From Gammaproteobacteria bacterium (GTDB taxonomy: Bacteria; Pseudomonadota; Gammaproteobacteria; SZUA-152), in contig JAOUJW010000023.1 in the NCBI GenBank assembly GCA_029882975.1, positions 1 to 64,000 of the forward strand: 64,000 nt of DNA. The letters are read 5' to 3'. The notes beneath the pieces are model-generated. The model saw only the letters and a program-made list of their open reading frames with translations. It did no database searches and had not been told where the DNA came from. Positions 26,392 to 35,565 of this stretch are shown piece by piece (positions within the stretch are counted from its first letter, which is position 1; each line of letters starts with the position of its first letter). Both the position numbers and the translations under genes were made by a program.

Positions 26392-28101
26392 TTGCCTACT
26401 CAAGACGACAAGAAAGCGCCGTTTAGTCTATCGATTAACGTTCTGTTAATACTCTGCTTCGGGCTTGTCGCCTGCCTGCCGGTGACAATATTCGGAATCA
26501 AAGTCTATAACGCTGCCTGGGATAACGCCTGGCGTGAAGTTCGCGAAAAACACCAATTGCTGGCCGAAAATCTGGCCAACCCCATTTCCATCTATGTCAA
26601 AAATCAAAAAGCCGTGCTGGCATTGACGGGAGAACATTTACGTATTAGAGAACTGCTGCAAAAACCCAACAAAGAAGCCACTGAACATTTGCTCTATGAA
26701 TCCCTATTGTACTCCGAAGGTTTAACTGCTTTGTTTCTATTGGATAACACCCAGTACGTTCTCAATCACATCACCGAATATCGTCCCCGTCAGGTTTTAA
26801 AAGACAACATGTTCACCCACCATACCTTCGTCGGCAAGGCATTGCACCACCAAACCAGTGTCAGTCCGGTACGGATTAACCCGCTAACAGGTCAACCCAG
26901 CGTATTTATCGCCACGCCCTTGTACAGCGGTGCCGGAGTGCCCAGCCACATTCTGGTGGGCGAGCTCAAGCTGGAACCGATCGAAAAATTACGTGCTGCT
27001 ATTCGTTTTGGGAAAGCGGGACACTCGGCCATCGTTGATAACCTGGGCCAAGTGCTGGCGCACCCCAATCCGGACTGGATGAAAACCCAGATTAAGAGCC
27101 TGTCGAATCTGGACATCGTTCAGAAAATGATGGCGGGAAAAACCGGGGTTACAGAGTTCTTTTCGCCATTTGTAAAAAGCCATATGGTTGCCGGTTATAC
27201 CAGCGTGCCCGAACTGGGATGGGGCATTATGGTGCCCCAGCCCAAAACGGAAATGCAGGCACAAGTCCGCACGATTCTGTATGCAGAATTTCGTTGGGCC
27301 TTAATGGGCCTGTTGTTAGCCATTGTGACCGCTATTTACCTGGGACGTTGGATCACTTCCCCGTTGAAAAAACTGGCAAAAGCAGCACAAAAGCTGGCCT
27401 CTGACGGTTTCAAACACAACCTTCCGGAAACTTTGTCCGCCCCCAAGGAAATCCAACAACTGGCCAAAACCTTCCGCGACGCGATTCAGGGCCTAAGCCA
27501 TTCCCGGGCGGAAATTCAAAAGCTGAATGAAGGCCTGCAACACAAAATCGACGCCGCCACCCATAACTTACAACAGGCCAACGAACAACTGAATGAGCTG
27601 GCACGCAGCGATCACTTAACCGGTTTAGCCAATCGATATCACTTCGAGCAAACCATTGCCAAGCTGTGTTCCCGACGTCAAGGAGATAGGGACCGTGCCA
27701 GCCTGCTATTGCTGGATTTGGATCATTTCAAACAAATCAATGACACTTATGGCCATGCAGCCGGAGACATGGCGCTGAGTAAAGTTGCCCGAATACTCGA
27801 CCATAATATGCGTCAAAGTGACCTGGCCGCTCGATACGCCGGTGACGAATTTATTCTGTTGATTCGAGCGGATGAAAAAATTGCCAGAGAACGGGCCGAT
27901 AATATTTTGGCCGAAATAGCCGCAGAGAAATTTCAATTTGAAAACCAATCGCTCTCCGTCACCGTAAGCATTGGTTTGTATTCCTTTGACATCAGCTCAC
28001 CCGGCCTGGATCTGAAAACTCTATTCACCAAGGTGGATGAAGCCATGTACCAAGCCAAAAACAGTGGCCGCAACAAGGTCATGGTGTTGGGACAGAACTA
28101 G
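26392..28101 (+). CDS. Membrane diguanylate cyclase with extracytoplasmic sensor domain
   Basis: A 569-residue c-di-GMP synthase. It has a transmembrane helix at about residues 12-34, a periplasmic double-Cache-like sensor domain (about 35-295), a second helix (about 302-322), a HAMP-like linker, a short coiled coil, and a GGDEF domain from about 400. The active-site motif is AGDEF (residues 483-487), an accepted functional variant of GGDEF, with DLDHFKQINDTYGH as the metal/GTP site. An RxxD inhibitory site is not obvious before the motif. The start is a TTG preceded by AGGAGGG at ideal distance. It appears monocistronic. Confidence 0.93.
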   Translation: MPTQDDKKAPFSLSINVLLILCFGLVACLPVTIFGIKVYNAAWDNAWREVREKHQLLAENLANPISIYVKNQKAVLALTGEHLRIRELLQKPNKEATEHLLYESLLYSEGLTALFLLDNTQYVLNHITEYRPRQVLKDNMFTHHTFVGKALHHQTSVSPVRINPLTGQPSVFIATPLYSGAGVPSHILVGELKLEPIEKLRAAIRFGKAGHSAIVDNLGQVLAHPNPDWMKTQIKSLSNLDIVQKMMAGKTGVTEFFSPFVKSHMVAGYTSVPELGWGIMVPQPKTEMQAQVRTILYAEFRWALMGLLLAIVTAIYLGRWITSPLKKLAKAAQKLASDGFKHNLPETLSAPKEIQQLAKTFRDAIQGLSHSRAEIQKLNEGLQHKIDAATHNLQQANEQLNELARSDHLTGLANRYHFEQTIAKLCSRRQGDRDRASLLLLDLDHFKQINDTYGHAAGDMALSKVARILDHNMRQSDLAARYAGDEFILLIRADEKIARERADNILAEIAAEKFQFENQSLSVTVSIGLYSFDISSPGLDLKTLFTKVDEAMYQAKNSGRNKVMVLGQN

Positions 28102-28147
28102 GGAGAACCTCTGATTAATTCCTGGTTTAGTCCTCATAACCTGCCAT

Positions 28148-30229
28148 TCAAGGAGCTAGAGGTTCCCTAGTGTCCAAACGCTCCAATAGTGCCTGAAGAT
28201 CGGTGATCGGCAATGAACAGCTCCCGGCAGCGCACACATACGCCTTAACCTGCTCGCCCGGCTGTTTCAACGCTAAAGTTCCCGGTAGAAATTGAGCAGA
28301 CTCCGGAACGCATACAACCCAACGTTGCGCGTTGTGGCCCAGTTGCTGACGCCAGGATTGCATGGGCTCGGCTTTGCCACAAATAACGACTAACGCAGGC
28401 GGATATAAATACTCCTGCAGAGCAGTTAGTATTGCACAATGCGCCAATGGTAGCCGTTGTATGGATTCCCACGCATTTTGCAGCACCCGTTGCCCGGCAG
28501 TTTGGTATTTTTGCTCACCGGTCAGGGCTGCCAACTGTAACAATACCTTGGCGGCAACCCCGTTGCCGGCCGGTATGGCTTCATCCATATACACTTTGGG
28601 ACGTTGTATCAGGGTTTCGTGATCATTGGCAGTAAAGAAGAAACCGCCCGCAGTATCTTCGAAATGTTCCAGCAAGGTGTCCGCCAATTGTATTAACCAG
28701 CGCATATCTTGATCCCGCCATTGCAGACACAGTAACTCCAGCAAACCATCCATTAAAAACGCCGTATCATCCAAATAAGCTCTGAGGCGAGCCTGCCCTT
28801 GGCTATAACAAGCCAACAAACGCCCCTGATTCCAACAGTTTTCTTTTAAGAAATCTACGGCTTGTTGGGCCGACCGTAAGTACTCTTCACAATCCAACGC
28901 GCCGGCGGCAACCGCCATCCCCTTAATCATCAGACCGTTCCAAGCCGTTAACACTTTTTCATCCAGCCCCGGATGTGGACGTTGTCCGCGGTCCTGAGCC
29001 ATCTTATTCAATGCGGTTGCCAAAACTTGCTCAGCCTGAGACTGAGTTAAGGACAATTCAGCCGCCACTTGAGCCAACGTTTGCCGCTGCACCAAATGCC
29101 ACGCGGACGCAAAATTCGGCGCTTGATCCAAACCAAAGAGGCGCCGCACCAAACCATATTCTGATTCGTTTAGGATCGTCGTCAATTGTTCTAATTTCCA
29201 GACGTAAAACGCCCCTTCTCCGCCTTCTGAATCCGCATCCAGGCTGGAGTAGTAGCCACCCGCTTCGTTTTGCATTTGTTCCAATACCCAGCGCGCGGTT
29301 TTATGTGCCACTTGTGCAAACTCACTATCGCCACTTACCGCATACATCCAAGCGTACAAACCCAATAGAGAACTATTGTCGTACAACATTTTTTCAAAAT
29401 GGGGAATGGTCCAAGCATCGTCCACACAATAGCGAAAGAAACCACCCCCCAACTGGTCGAACAACCCGCCTCGCGCCATTTTTAGCAAACTGGTTCTAAC
29501 CATTTCCATCGCCTGAGACGTGCCCTCTTCAGCCGCTCCTTGCCGTAACAAGCGCTCCAGATTACTGGGATGGGGAAACTTAGGCGCTTTTCCAAACCCC
29601 CCGTGAACCTCGTCAAAACTCTGTGCCAACTGCTTATAGGCCATATCCAAAGGCGACGCATTGAGATCTTCCAAGGGCTGCACTGTACTCGCAACCGTTT
29701 GCTGTAACAGTTGTAGCACCTGTTGATTTTGTTGCTGCAACTCCTCAGGGTATTGGCGATAAAACTGCTCCACTTGTTGCAGCACCTGAGCGAATGCGGG
29801 CATTTGGTGAGCGGAATCCCGGCGCGGGGGATCTTTGGGAAAATAGGTTCCGGCAAAAAAAGGAATTTGCTCAGGAGTCAATATCACCGTTAATGGCCAA
29901 CCACCGCCGCGTTGCAACAGTATCTGGTGTGCCGTTTGATATATCCGGTCCAGATCCGGGCGCTCTTCTCGATCCACTTTAATATTGATGTAGAGGCGGT
30001 TCATCAATTCAGCAGTCGCTTCATCTTCAAAAGACTCATGCGCCATCACATGACACCAATGGCAAGCTGAATAACCTATAGACAACAAAATCGGCTTATC
30101 CAAGCGACGCGCCAACGCCAAGGCCTGTTCACCCCAGGGCAACCAGTGCACCGGATTGTGCTGGTGTTGCAACAAGTAGGGGCTGGTCTGACCGGCCATT
30201 TGGTTGGATGTTTGTAGACAGTCCTGCAT
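28148..30229 (-). CDS. Thioredoxin-domain protein of the YyaL/SPATA20 (DUF255) family
   Basis: A 693-residue protein with an N-terminal thioredoxin-like domain containing [14 protein letters not shown] (CxxC-like Cys-His-Trp-Cys) and a long C-terminal alpha/alpha-barrel resembling N-acylglucosamine epimerase or cellulase folds. Family signatures [15 protein letters not shown] and [12 protein letters not shown]-type sequence (here [24 protein letters not shown]) are plain. No signal peptide is seen. The biochemical role of the family is unproven. The 3' end forms part of an inverted repeat with 28100-28112, the end of the converging cyclase gene, which could terminate both. Confidence 0.93.
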   Translation of the reverse strand: MQDCLQTSNQMAGQTSPYLLQHQHNPVHWLPWGEQALALARRLDKPILLSIGYSACHWCHVMAHESFEDEATAELMNRLYINIKVDREERPDLDRIYQTAHQILLQRGGGWPLTVILTPEQIPFFAGTYFPKDPPRRDSAHQMPAFAQVLQQVEQFYRQYPEELQQQNQQVLQLLQQTVASTVQPLEDLNASPLDMAYKQLAQSFDEVHGGFGKAPKFPHPSNLERLLRQGAAEEGTSQAMEMVRTSLLKMARGGLFDQLGGGFFRYCVDDAWTIPHFEKMLYDNSSLLGLYAWMYAVSGDSEFAQVAHKTARWVLEQMQNEAGGYYSSLDADSEGGEGAFYVWKLEQLTTILNESEYGLVRRLFGLDQAPNFASAWHLVQRQTLAQVAAELSLTQSQAEQVLATALNKMAQDRGQRPHPGLDEKVLTAWNGLMIKGMAVAAGALDCEEYLRSAQQAVDFLKENCWNQGRLLACYSQGQARLRAYLDDTAFLMDGLLELLCLQWRDQDMRWLIQLADTLLEHFEDTAGGFFFTANDHETLIQRPKVYMDEAIPAGNGVAAKVLLQLAALTGEQKYQTAGQRVLQNAWESIQRLPLAHCAILTALQEYLYPPALVVICGKAEPMQSWRQQLGHNAQRWVVCVPESAQFLPGTLALKQPGEQVKAYVCAAGSCSLPITDLQALLERLDTREPLAP

Positions 30230-30351
30230 GGGATTCGTCCTGAATGAAAACGCTTGAAAACACTTAACCTGAACCGGTGTTTACGGTATAAAGGCCCATG
30301 GCGCATTATAGCCACAAATCAGCAATTTAGCCGCACTACGGGAGCAACACC

Positions 30352-31548
30352 ATGGCAACACTGGCATTGAAAAAAAACGAAGAGAAGCGACTCAAGGCCG
30401 GCCATGTGTGGATATACAGTAACGAAGTCGATACACAAAAAACACCATTAAAATCTTTTGAGCCAGGCGAGACAGTGGTGGTAACCGATGCCCGCGGCAA
30501 GCCGTTTGGCAGCGCCTATGTCAACCCCAATACCCTCATATGCGCTCGCATGATCAGCCGCAAACCGGACACCGTACTTGACCAATCACTGATCACCCAT
30601 CGCCTCAAAATCGCCCTAACGTTGAGACAACGGTTTTTTTCCACTCCCTACTATCGCTGGGTGTACGGTGAAGCCGACGGACTACCGGGGCTGATTATCG
30701 ACCGATTTAACCGGGCTTTAGTGGTCCAAATCAGCACAGCGGGCATGGAAAAACACAAAGACCATATTGTGGCCGCTTGCAGTAAAGTCCTGGGGCCCGC
30801 TTGTGACTGCATTATACTGCGCAATGATGCCCCCATGCGCAGCACCGAAGGCCTGACGCTGTATACCGAAACGGTTCTAGGCCAAACACCGGAAACCCTG
30901 GACATTGAGGAAAACCAAACCCGGTTTCAAGCACCGGCTCTGGGAGGGCAAAAAACCGGCTGGTTTTATGATCACCGTATCAATCGTCACCATATGCGAT
31001 CATTGGTCAAAGACAAACGCGTTCTGGACGTATTCAGTTACCTGGGTGCATGGGGCGTACAGGCCGCAACAGCAGGTGCGGGCCAAGTTACCTGCGTGGA
31101 AACATCCTCCACTGCCTGCGATTGGATTGAACGTAACGCGCAATTAAACAATGTGACGCTGGATGTCATCCAGGGGGATGCTTTTGAAGCCTTAAAAATG
31201 CTGCAACATGAACAGCAAAAATTTGACGTCATCATTTTAGACCCACCGGCTTTCATTAAACGCAAAAAAGACCATTCGGAAGGACTCAATGCCTATCGGC
31301 GCATCAATCAGTCTGCCATGCAATTATTAGAAAAAGACAGTCTATTAATATCCGCCTCCTGTTCCTTTCATCTCAAATCAGAAGAACTGGTGGACGTTAT
31401 TCAAAAAGCCGCTCGTCACCTTGACCGCCAAGCCTGTCTCATTGAACAGGGCCACCAAGGACCGGATCATCCGGCACACCCCGCCATAGCCGAAACCAAT
31501 TACCTTAAATGCTATACCAGCCGCGTATTGTTTGACCGTAGCGCTTGA
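30352..31548 (+). CDS. Class I SAM-dependent rRNA (cytosine-C5) methyltransferase, RlmI-like
   Basis: A 398-residue enzyme with an N-terminal PUA RNA-binding domain (LALKKNEEKRLKAGHVWIYSNEV) and a C-terminal Rossmann methyltransferase. The SAM site is LDVFSYLGAWGVQAA, and the catalytic motif is IILDPPAFIKRK, with a Cys in SASCSFHL as the likely nucleophile. These features match RlmI/YccW, which methylates 23S rRNA C1962, and the related RlmO group. It follows GGGAGCAACACC. It stands alone, upstream of lgt. Confidence 0.9.
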   Translation: MATLALKKNEEKRLKAGHVWIYSNEVDTQKTPLKSFEPGETVVVTDARGKPFGSAYVNPNTLICARMISRKPDTVLDQSLITHRLKIALTLRQRFFSTPYYRWVYGEADGLPGLIIDRFNRALVVQISTAGMEKHKDHIVAACSKVLGPACDCIILRNDAPMRSTEGLTLYTETVLGQTPETLDIEENQTRFQAPALGGQKTGWFYDHRINRHHMRSLVKDKRVLDVFSYLGAWGVQAATAGAGQVTCVETSSTACDWIERNAQLNNVTLDVIQGDAFEALKMLQHEQQKFDVIILDPPAFIKRKKDHSEGLNAYRRINQSAMQLLEKDSLLISASCSFHLKSEELVDVIQKAARHLDRQACLIEQGHQGPDHPAHPAIAETNYLKCYTSRVLFDRSA

Positions 31549-31607
31549 AACCGGGGTAAGGGCGGATTATTTCCGGAGCGCCCTTTCCCATGATACACTT
31601 GCCGCCT

Positions 31608-32495
31608 ATGCTTACATTTCCAAATATTGACCCGGTCGCATTTCATCTCGGTCCCGTCAAAGTCCACTGGTACGGACTCATGTATTTATTCGGTTTCGCC
31701 GGCGCTTGGTGGTTAGGCGTTAAACGCGCCCGTCAAACAGGCTCCGGCTGGACCGAAGACCAAGTATCCGACATGATTTTCTACGGCGCCATGGGCGTGG
31801 TCCTTGGCGGACGCATTGGCTATACCCTGTTTTACAGTCTGGATAAATTTCTTGCCGACCCCATTATGATCCTACGCGTATGGGAAGGCGGCATGTCCTT
31901 TCACGGAGGCTTCCTGGGTGTATTGGTCGCCATGACTCTACTAAAAAAGAAACAGCAACGCAGCTTTTTCGGAATTATGGACTTTGTGTCCCCACTCGTC
32001 CCGATTGGTCTGGCAACCGGTCGAATGGGAAATTTCATCAACGGTGAATTGTGGGGACGTACCACCGATGTACCTTGGGCCATGGTATTTCCCAGTGGTG
32101 GATCACAACCTCGGCACCCTTCCCAGTTGTACGAGTTTTTTCTGGAAGGCATCATCCTGTTTCTCATCCTTTGGTTCTACTCTGCCAAGCCCCGCCCGGT
32201 GATGGCGGTTAGTGGTATGTTTTCTTTGTTTTACGGTTTGTTTCGCTTTCTGGTGGAGTTTGTACGCCAACCCGACGCTCACATGGGTGAGGGCGGGTTT
32301 ATTGCTTTCAGCTGGCTTACCACCGGACAGCTGCTATCCTTCCCCATGATTTTACTGGGGGCAGGACTTATTGTCTGGGCCTATAAACACAACGATGGTC
32401 ATTCTGCGACGGCATCAGTCACGCAGACCGAAGAAAAATCAGCTCAGCAGGCGGCAAAAAACCAAGGACAACAAGGCAAAAGAGGTAGTCACTGA
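31608..32495 (+). CDS. lgt: Prolipoprotein diacylglyceryl transferase
   Basis: An inner-membrane enzyme of 295 residues with about seven helices that transfers diacylglycerol from phosphatidylglycerol to the lipobox cysteine, the first step of lipoprotein maturation. The Lgt signature [14 protein letters not shown] is present, with the essential Arg and Asn/Glu. I use the ATG at 31608, giving the conserved start [26 protein letters not shown], and not the in-frame ATG at 31590. The C-terminal 30 residues are a hydrophilic Ala/Gln-rich tail. The stop overlaps thyA by one base. Confidence 0.96.
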   Translation: MLTFPNIDPVAFHLGPVKVHWYGLMYLFGFAGAWWLGVKRARQTGSGWTEDQVSDMIFYGAMGVVLGGRIGYTLFYSLDKFLADPIMILRVWEGGMSFHGGFLGVLVAMTLLKKKQQRSFFGIMDFVSPLVPIGLATGRMGNFINGELWGRTTDVPWAMVFPSGGSQPRHPSQLYEFFLEGIILFLILWFYSAKPRPVMAVSGMFSLFYGLFRFLVEFVRQPDAHMGEGGFIAFSWLTTGQLLSFPMILLGAGLIVWAYKHNDGHSATASVTQTEEKSAQQAAKNQGQQGKRGSH

Positions 32496-33289
32496 TGCAA
32501 CAATACCTGGACCTGATGCGGCATGTGAAAGAAACGGGAGTTAAAAAGGAAGATCGCACCGGTACAGGCACCTTGAGCGTATTTGGTCACCAAATGCGAT
32601 TTGACCTTTCCCAAGGATTTCCCCTGGTCACGACCAAAAAATTACACCTGCGCTCCATCATCCATGAGTTACTCTGGTTCCTGCGTGGCGACACCAACGT
32701 ACAATACCTGCATGATAACAATGTCTCTATATGGGACGAGTGGGCTGATGAAAACGGAAGTCTTGGCCCTATCTACGGCCATCAATGGCGCTCTTGGCCT
32801 GCAGCATCCGGACAAACCATCGATCAAATCAGCCAAGTCGTCACCCAAATTAAGGCCAACCCCGACAGTCGTCGCATTATTGTCAGCGCCTGGAATGTGG
32901 GAGAACTGGAAAAAATGGCCCTGCCCCCTTGCCATGCATTTTTTCAATTCTATGTTGCGGAAGGAAAATTATCCTGCCAACTCTACCAACGCAGCGCCGA
33001 TATTTTTTTGGGGGTACCGTTCAATATCGCGTCCTACGCCTTACTGACTATGATGTTGGCGCAAGTTACCGATTTAAAACCCGGTGATTTTGTTCATACT
33101 CTGGGAGATGCTCATTTGTATCTGAATCATCTGGATCAGGCCGAGGAACAATTGTCTCGGCAACCGCACCCTCTTCCGAAAATGCGTATTAACCCCAAAA
33201 TCCATTCCATTTTTGAATTTTCTTTTGAAGACTTTGAATTGATTAACTATCAATGCCACCCCCACATCAAAGCACCGGTGGCGGTGTAA
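32495..33289 (+). CDS. thyA: Thymidylate synthase
   Basis: A 264-residue enzyme converting dUMP to dTMP with 5,10-methylene-THF, which becomes dihydrofolate. Catalytic Cys146 lies in [12 protein letters not shown], exactly the E. coli position; the dUMP-phosphate arginines are in [16 protein letters not shown] and in [11 protein letters not shown]. The length equals the E. coli enzyme. It overlaps lgt by one base (TGATG), and folA follows by 19 bp, so the dihydrofolate it makes can be recycled by the next gene product. Confidence 0.98.
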   Translation: MQQYLDLMRHVKETGVKKEDRTGTGTLSVFGHQMRFDLSQGFPLVTTKKLHLRSIIHELLWFLRGDTNVQYLHDNNVSIWDEWADENGSLGPIYGHQWRSWPAASGQTIDQISQVVTQIKANPDSRRIIVSAWNVGELEKMALPPCHAFFQFYVAEGKLSCQLYQRSADIFLGVPFNIASYALLTMMLAQVTDLKPGDFVHTLGDAHLYLNHLDQAEEQLSRQPHPLPKMRINPKIHSIFEFSFEDFELINYQCHPHIKAPVAV

Positions 33290-33308
33290 TCGATTTGAAC
33301 GCTTTAAC

Positions 33309-33800
33309 ATGAGCCGCGTCTCCCTGATCTGGGCCATGAGCGATGCCGGTGTGATCGGCATCGAAAACCGTCTGCCCTGGAAACTCTCCGGCGATATGAA
33401 ATGGTTCCGACAGCACACTCTGGGCAAACCCATTATCATGGGCCGTAAAACCTATGAATCCTTCGGCTCCAAGGCCTTACCACAACGAACCAATATTATT
33501 GTCAGCCGTCAAGCGAACTATAAAGCAGACGATGCCAATGTATGCGGTTCATTAGAACAGGCAATTGAGTTGGCGGGAGATACGGAAGAGATCATGGTGA
33601 TAGGTGGCGCTTCCATCTACCAACAGGCGCTGCCTCTGGCCGGACGACTGTATATGACTCTGGTACACGCCGATGTGCAAGGGGACGCACACTTTCCTGC
33701 ATTTGATACCCAGACGTGGGGTGAGGTGTTGCGGGAAGAACATCAGGCTGATGAGAAAAATCAATTTCCTTATACGTTTATCATACTCGAGCGTCGGTAA
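33309..33800 (+). CDS. folA: Dihydrofolate reductase
   Basis: A 163-residue NADPH-dependent enzyme that regenerates tetrahydrofolate after thymidylate synthesis. Signatures: LIWAMSDAGVIGIENRLPWKLSGDMKWF at the N-terminus (the Met20-type loop and substrate Asp) and IIMGRKTYESFG (NADP binding). It ends with TFIILERR. It is the last gene of lgt-thyA-folA and stops 9 bp before the converging two-receiver gene. Confidence 0.97.
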   Translation: MSRVSLIWAMSDAGVIGIENRLPWKLSGDMKWFRQHTLGKPIIMGRKTYESFGSKALPQRTNIIVSRQANYKADDANVCGSLEQAIELAGDTEEIMVIGGASIYQQALPLAGRLYMTLVHADVQGDAHFPAFDTQTWGEVLREEHQADEKNQFPYTFIILERR

Positions 33801-33809
33801 GACAAACGA

Positions 33810-34601
33810 CTAGACAATTCTTTGGATCAACTCCTTGACGGTCTGGAACTCAAACGGTTTGTCGCAGATTGCCGAGACACCGGACTGTTGTACCGACGCA
33901 ATTCGGCTGGTATCCGTCTCACTGGACACCATCAATATAGGAATGGAGGCCTGCTGACTGCCGGAGCGGACCAACTCCACCAATTCTCCACCATCCATTT
34001 CCGGCATATTGTAGTCGGTCACCAATAGATCAAAATACTGCTTACCTACCAGATCCAAAGCTTCTTTACCATTTTCCGCCGTCTGGATATTAACAATACC
34101 CATATTGTTCAAAACCCGACTAATATGTCGTCGCGCAGTAAAACTGTCATCAACAACCAGAACACGTAACTCATCAGCAACAAAGTCTTCCGTACTGATA
34201 TCATCGGGGTCTATGTAATACAAAGTAGACTCCACGGCTTTTTTCAGCTGCTCAAATGAGAAGGGTTTTTTAAGGATGGCAATCACGCCGGCCTGTCGAA
34301 TCGGCTCTAAATAACGATAGTTGGTTTCGCTGGAAATGAGCATAAAGGGCACATCGTTGAATTTGGCATCCATGCGAACCGTTTGTACCAGCTCGGTACC
34401 GGTCATATCCTCCATATGCATAGCACTGACCAGAAGATCCGGCTTGTGTGAGGCCATCCGTTCCAACGCCTCGGTGGCCGTGCTCACCCAGGTTCTGTTT
34501 TTTATGGACAGTTGGTCCAGATAACCATCGATGATCCGCTGTTGCGCTTTTGATGGCTCGACCAACAAAACATAGATGTCGCTAATGGTGAGATTGGACA
34601 T
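33810..34601 (-). CDS. Double receiver-domain protein with a degenerate first receiver
   Basis: A 263-residue cytoplasmic protein made only of two CheY-like receiver domains (about residues 8-128 and 145-263). Domain 2 is intact: acidic pair in VLVVDDSFTARR, phosphoacceptor Asp196 in LLVTDYNMPEMDGG and Lys in CDKPFE. Domain 1 keeps the Lys (ILKKPFSF) but has Ala60 where the phosphoacceptor Asp should be (LLVSAMHMEDMTG) and VEP in place of the acidic pair, so it should not be phosphorylated. No output domain follows. It could be a phosphate relay or a protein-protein switch, perhaps for chemotaxis or c-di-GMP systems. It seems monocistronic; no partner kinase is adjacent. Confidence 0.88.
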   Translation of the reverse strand: MSNLTISDIYVLLVEPSKAQQRIIDGYLDQLSIKNRTWVSTATEALERMASHKPDLLVSAMHMEDMTGTELVQTVRMDAKFNDVPFMLISSETNYRYLEPIRQAGVIAILKKPFSFEQLKKAVESTLYYIDPDDISTEDFVADELRVLVVDDSFTARRHISRVLNNMGIVNIQTAENGKEALDLVGKQYFDLLVTDYNMPEMDGGELVELVRSGSQQASIPILMVSSETDTSRIASVQQSGVSAICDKPFEFQTVKELIQRIV

Positions 34602-34714
34602 GGCATCATCCTTACCAAATTAAAATAGCATTCCAGATTTGCTATCGGCTTTGTATCGGTTTATTTTAGCAAAACGGCGGGAGCGACACCCGGGTTTTGT
34701 AAAATGTTTGTCAG

Positions 34715-35095
34715 TTATTCGTGTTTGGCTTGCTGTTGATAGGTATGTTTTCGGGCGCAATCATAAAAGACGTTGACGGCGTAGCTGTGCGGAGAATTTT
34801 CCCATAGATAGGCCGCCAATATCACATTGAGCAACTCGGAATCGTATTTTGCCACCTTGGCTTCTCGATTGAGCAATGACAAATCCAACGCGTGTTCCGC
34901 CGGAACGCCCAGGCGGGAATTAATTACCGAATCCATGCCTATCATAGCCTTAGCAAAACAAGCTTCCTGCTCACTATTACTGGGAACAAAGCCGTAGGAT
35001 AGGGCTAAACCCGGTAAAACCATATTGAGACCAACGAGCACAAACAAAACGTTGATCTGTTGCCCAAACACTGAAAGTCGCAACCGTTGCATCAC
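34715..35095 (-). CDS. Small exported protein of unknown function
   Basis: A 126-residue protein with a signal-anchor or signal peptide (hydrophobic core VLFVLVGLNMVLPGLALSYG, about residues 16-35). The mature part is about 90 residues, helical, and contains two cysteines (CFAKAMIG and FYDCARKH) that could form a disulfide bond in the periplasm. I do not recognise a family. An ATG at codon 2 is possible. It is flanked by the two-receiver gene and by a 470-bp region. Confidence 0.6.
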   Translation of the reverse strand: MMQRLRLSVFGQQINVLFVLVGLNMVLPGLALSYGFVPSNSEQEACFAKAMIGMDSVINSRLGVPAEHALDLSLLNREAKVAKYDSELLNVILAAYLWENSPHSYAVNVFYDCARKHTYQQQAKHE

Positions 35096-35461
35096 ATGTC
35101 TCCTTTACCTATAAGAGAAACAAGATTCGAGCCAAACCCTTGGAACTGAACTTGTGAGCCCACTTCCGAGGAAATAACTCTCCACTTCCCTCATACCGGT
35201 AAAACATAGTGGCCTTAGTGATGTTAACGGCACTTTTCCCTATTAATTCTGGTCAAACTCAGCAAATTTGCCAACTTGAATTGCCAATTGTTTGTAACCT
35301 AACATCCATCCGATTGATATTCTTATGTTTTTAAAAACATCTTCCATTTCGTTAAAACCCGACACAATACTGGATTTTAAGCATCAATTAAGCCATTCAC
35401 GGCAACTCTACCCCATTTGCCTAAGTTCTTTGCATTCCGTATATTCACTGAAGCGACACAG
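35096..35461. other. Intergenic region upstream of the histidine kinase gene
   Basis: I see no convincing gene in the first 366 bp of this 470-bp interval. It is AT-rich relative to neighbouring genes. It must hold the minus-strand promoter of the small exported protein; the right end carries the TGAC array described separately. Short open frames here lack ribosome sites. Confidence 0.5.
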
Positions 35462-35500
35462 TGACGGAAAAATGACAAAACCATGGCTGCCCGGTGACAA
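35462..35500 (+). promoter_or_regulatory. Array of TGAC-type half-sites, 11-bp period, upstream of the histidine kinase
   Basis: Half-sites start at exactly 35462 (TGACGG), 35473 (TGACAA), 35484 (TGGCTG, degenerate) and 35495 (TGACAA), all one helical turn apart. This is the usual geometry of OmpR/PhoB-family operators. The kinase ATG is at 35566. A matching array lies upstream of soxY at 38157-38195, which points to the adjacent OmpR-type regulator as the binding protein. Confidence 0.6.
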
Positions 35501-35565
35501 GTTTTCAAGCAACGGTAGCCTATGTTTTCTATGCTATTTATACCTTTGACGATAATTAAAATTAC

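Noticed and set aside
28100-28168. Inverted repeat between the ends of the diguanylate cyclase and thioredoxin-domain genes
   Set aside because: Arms (AGGGAGAACCTCT and AGAGGTTCCCT) match only with a bulge across a 45-nt loop, and one arm is coding; it is too weak to call as a terminator.
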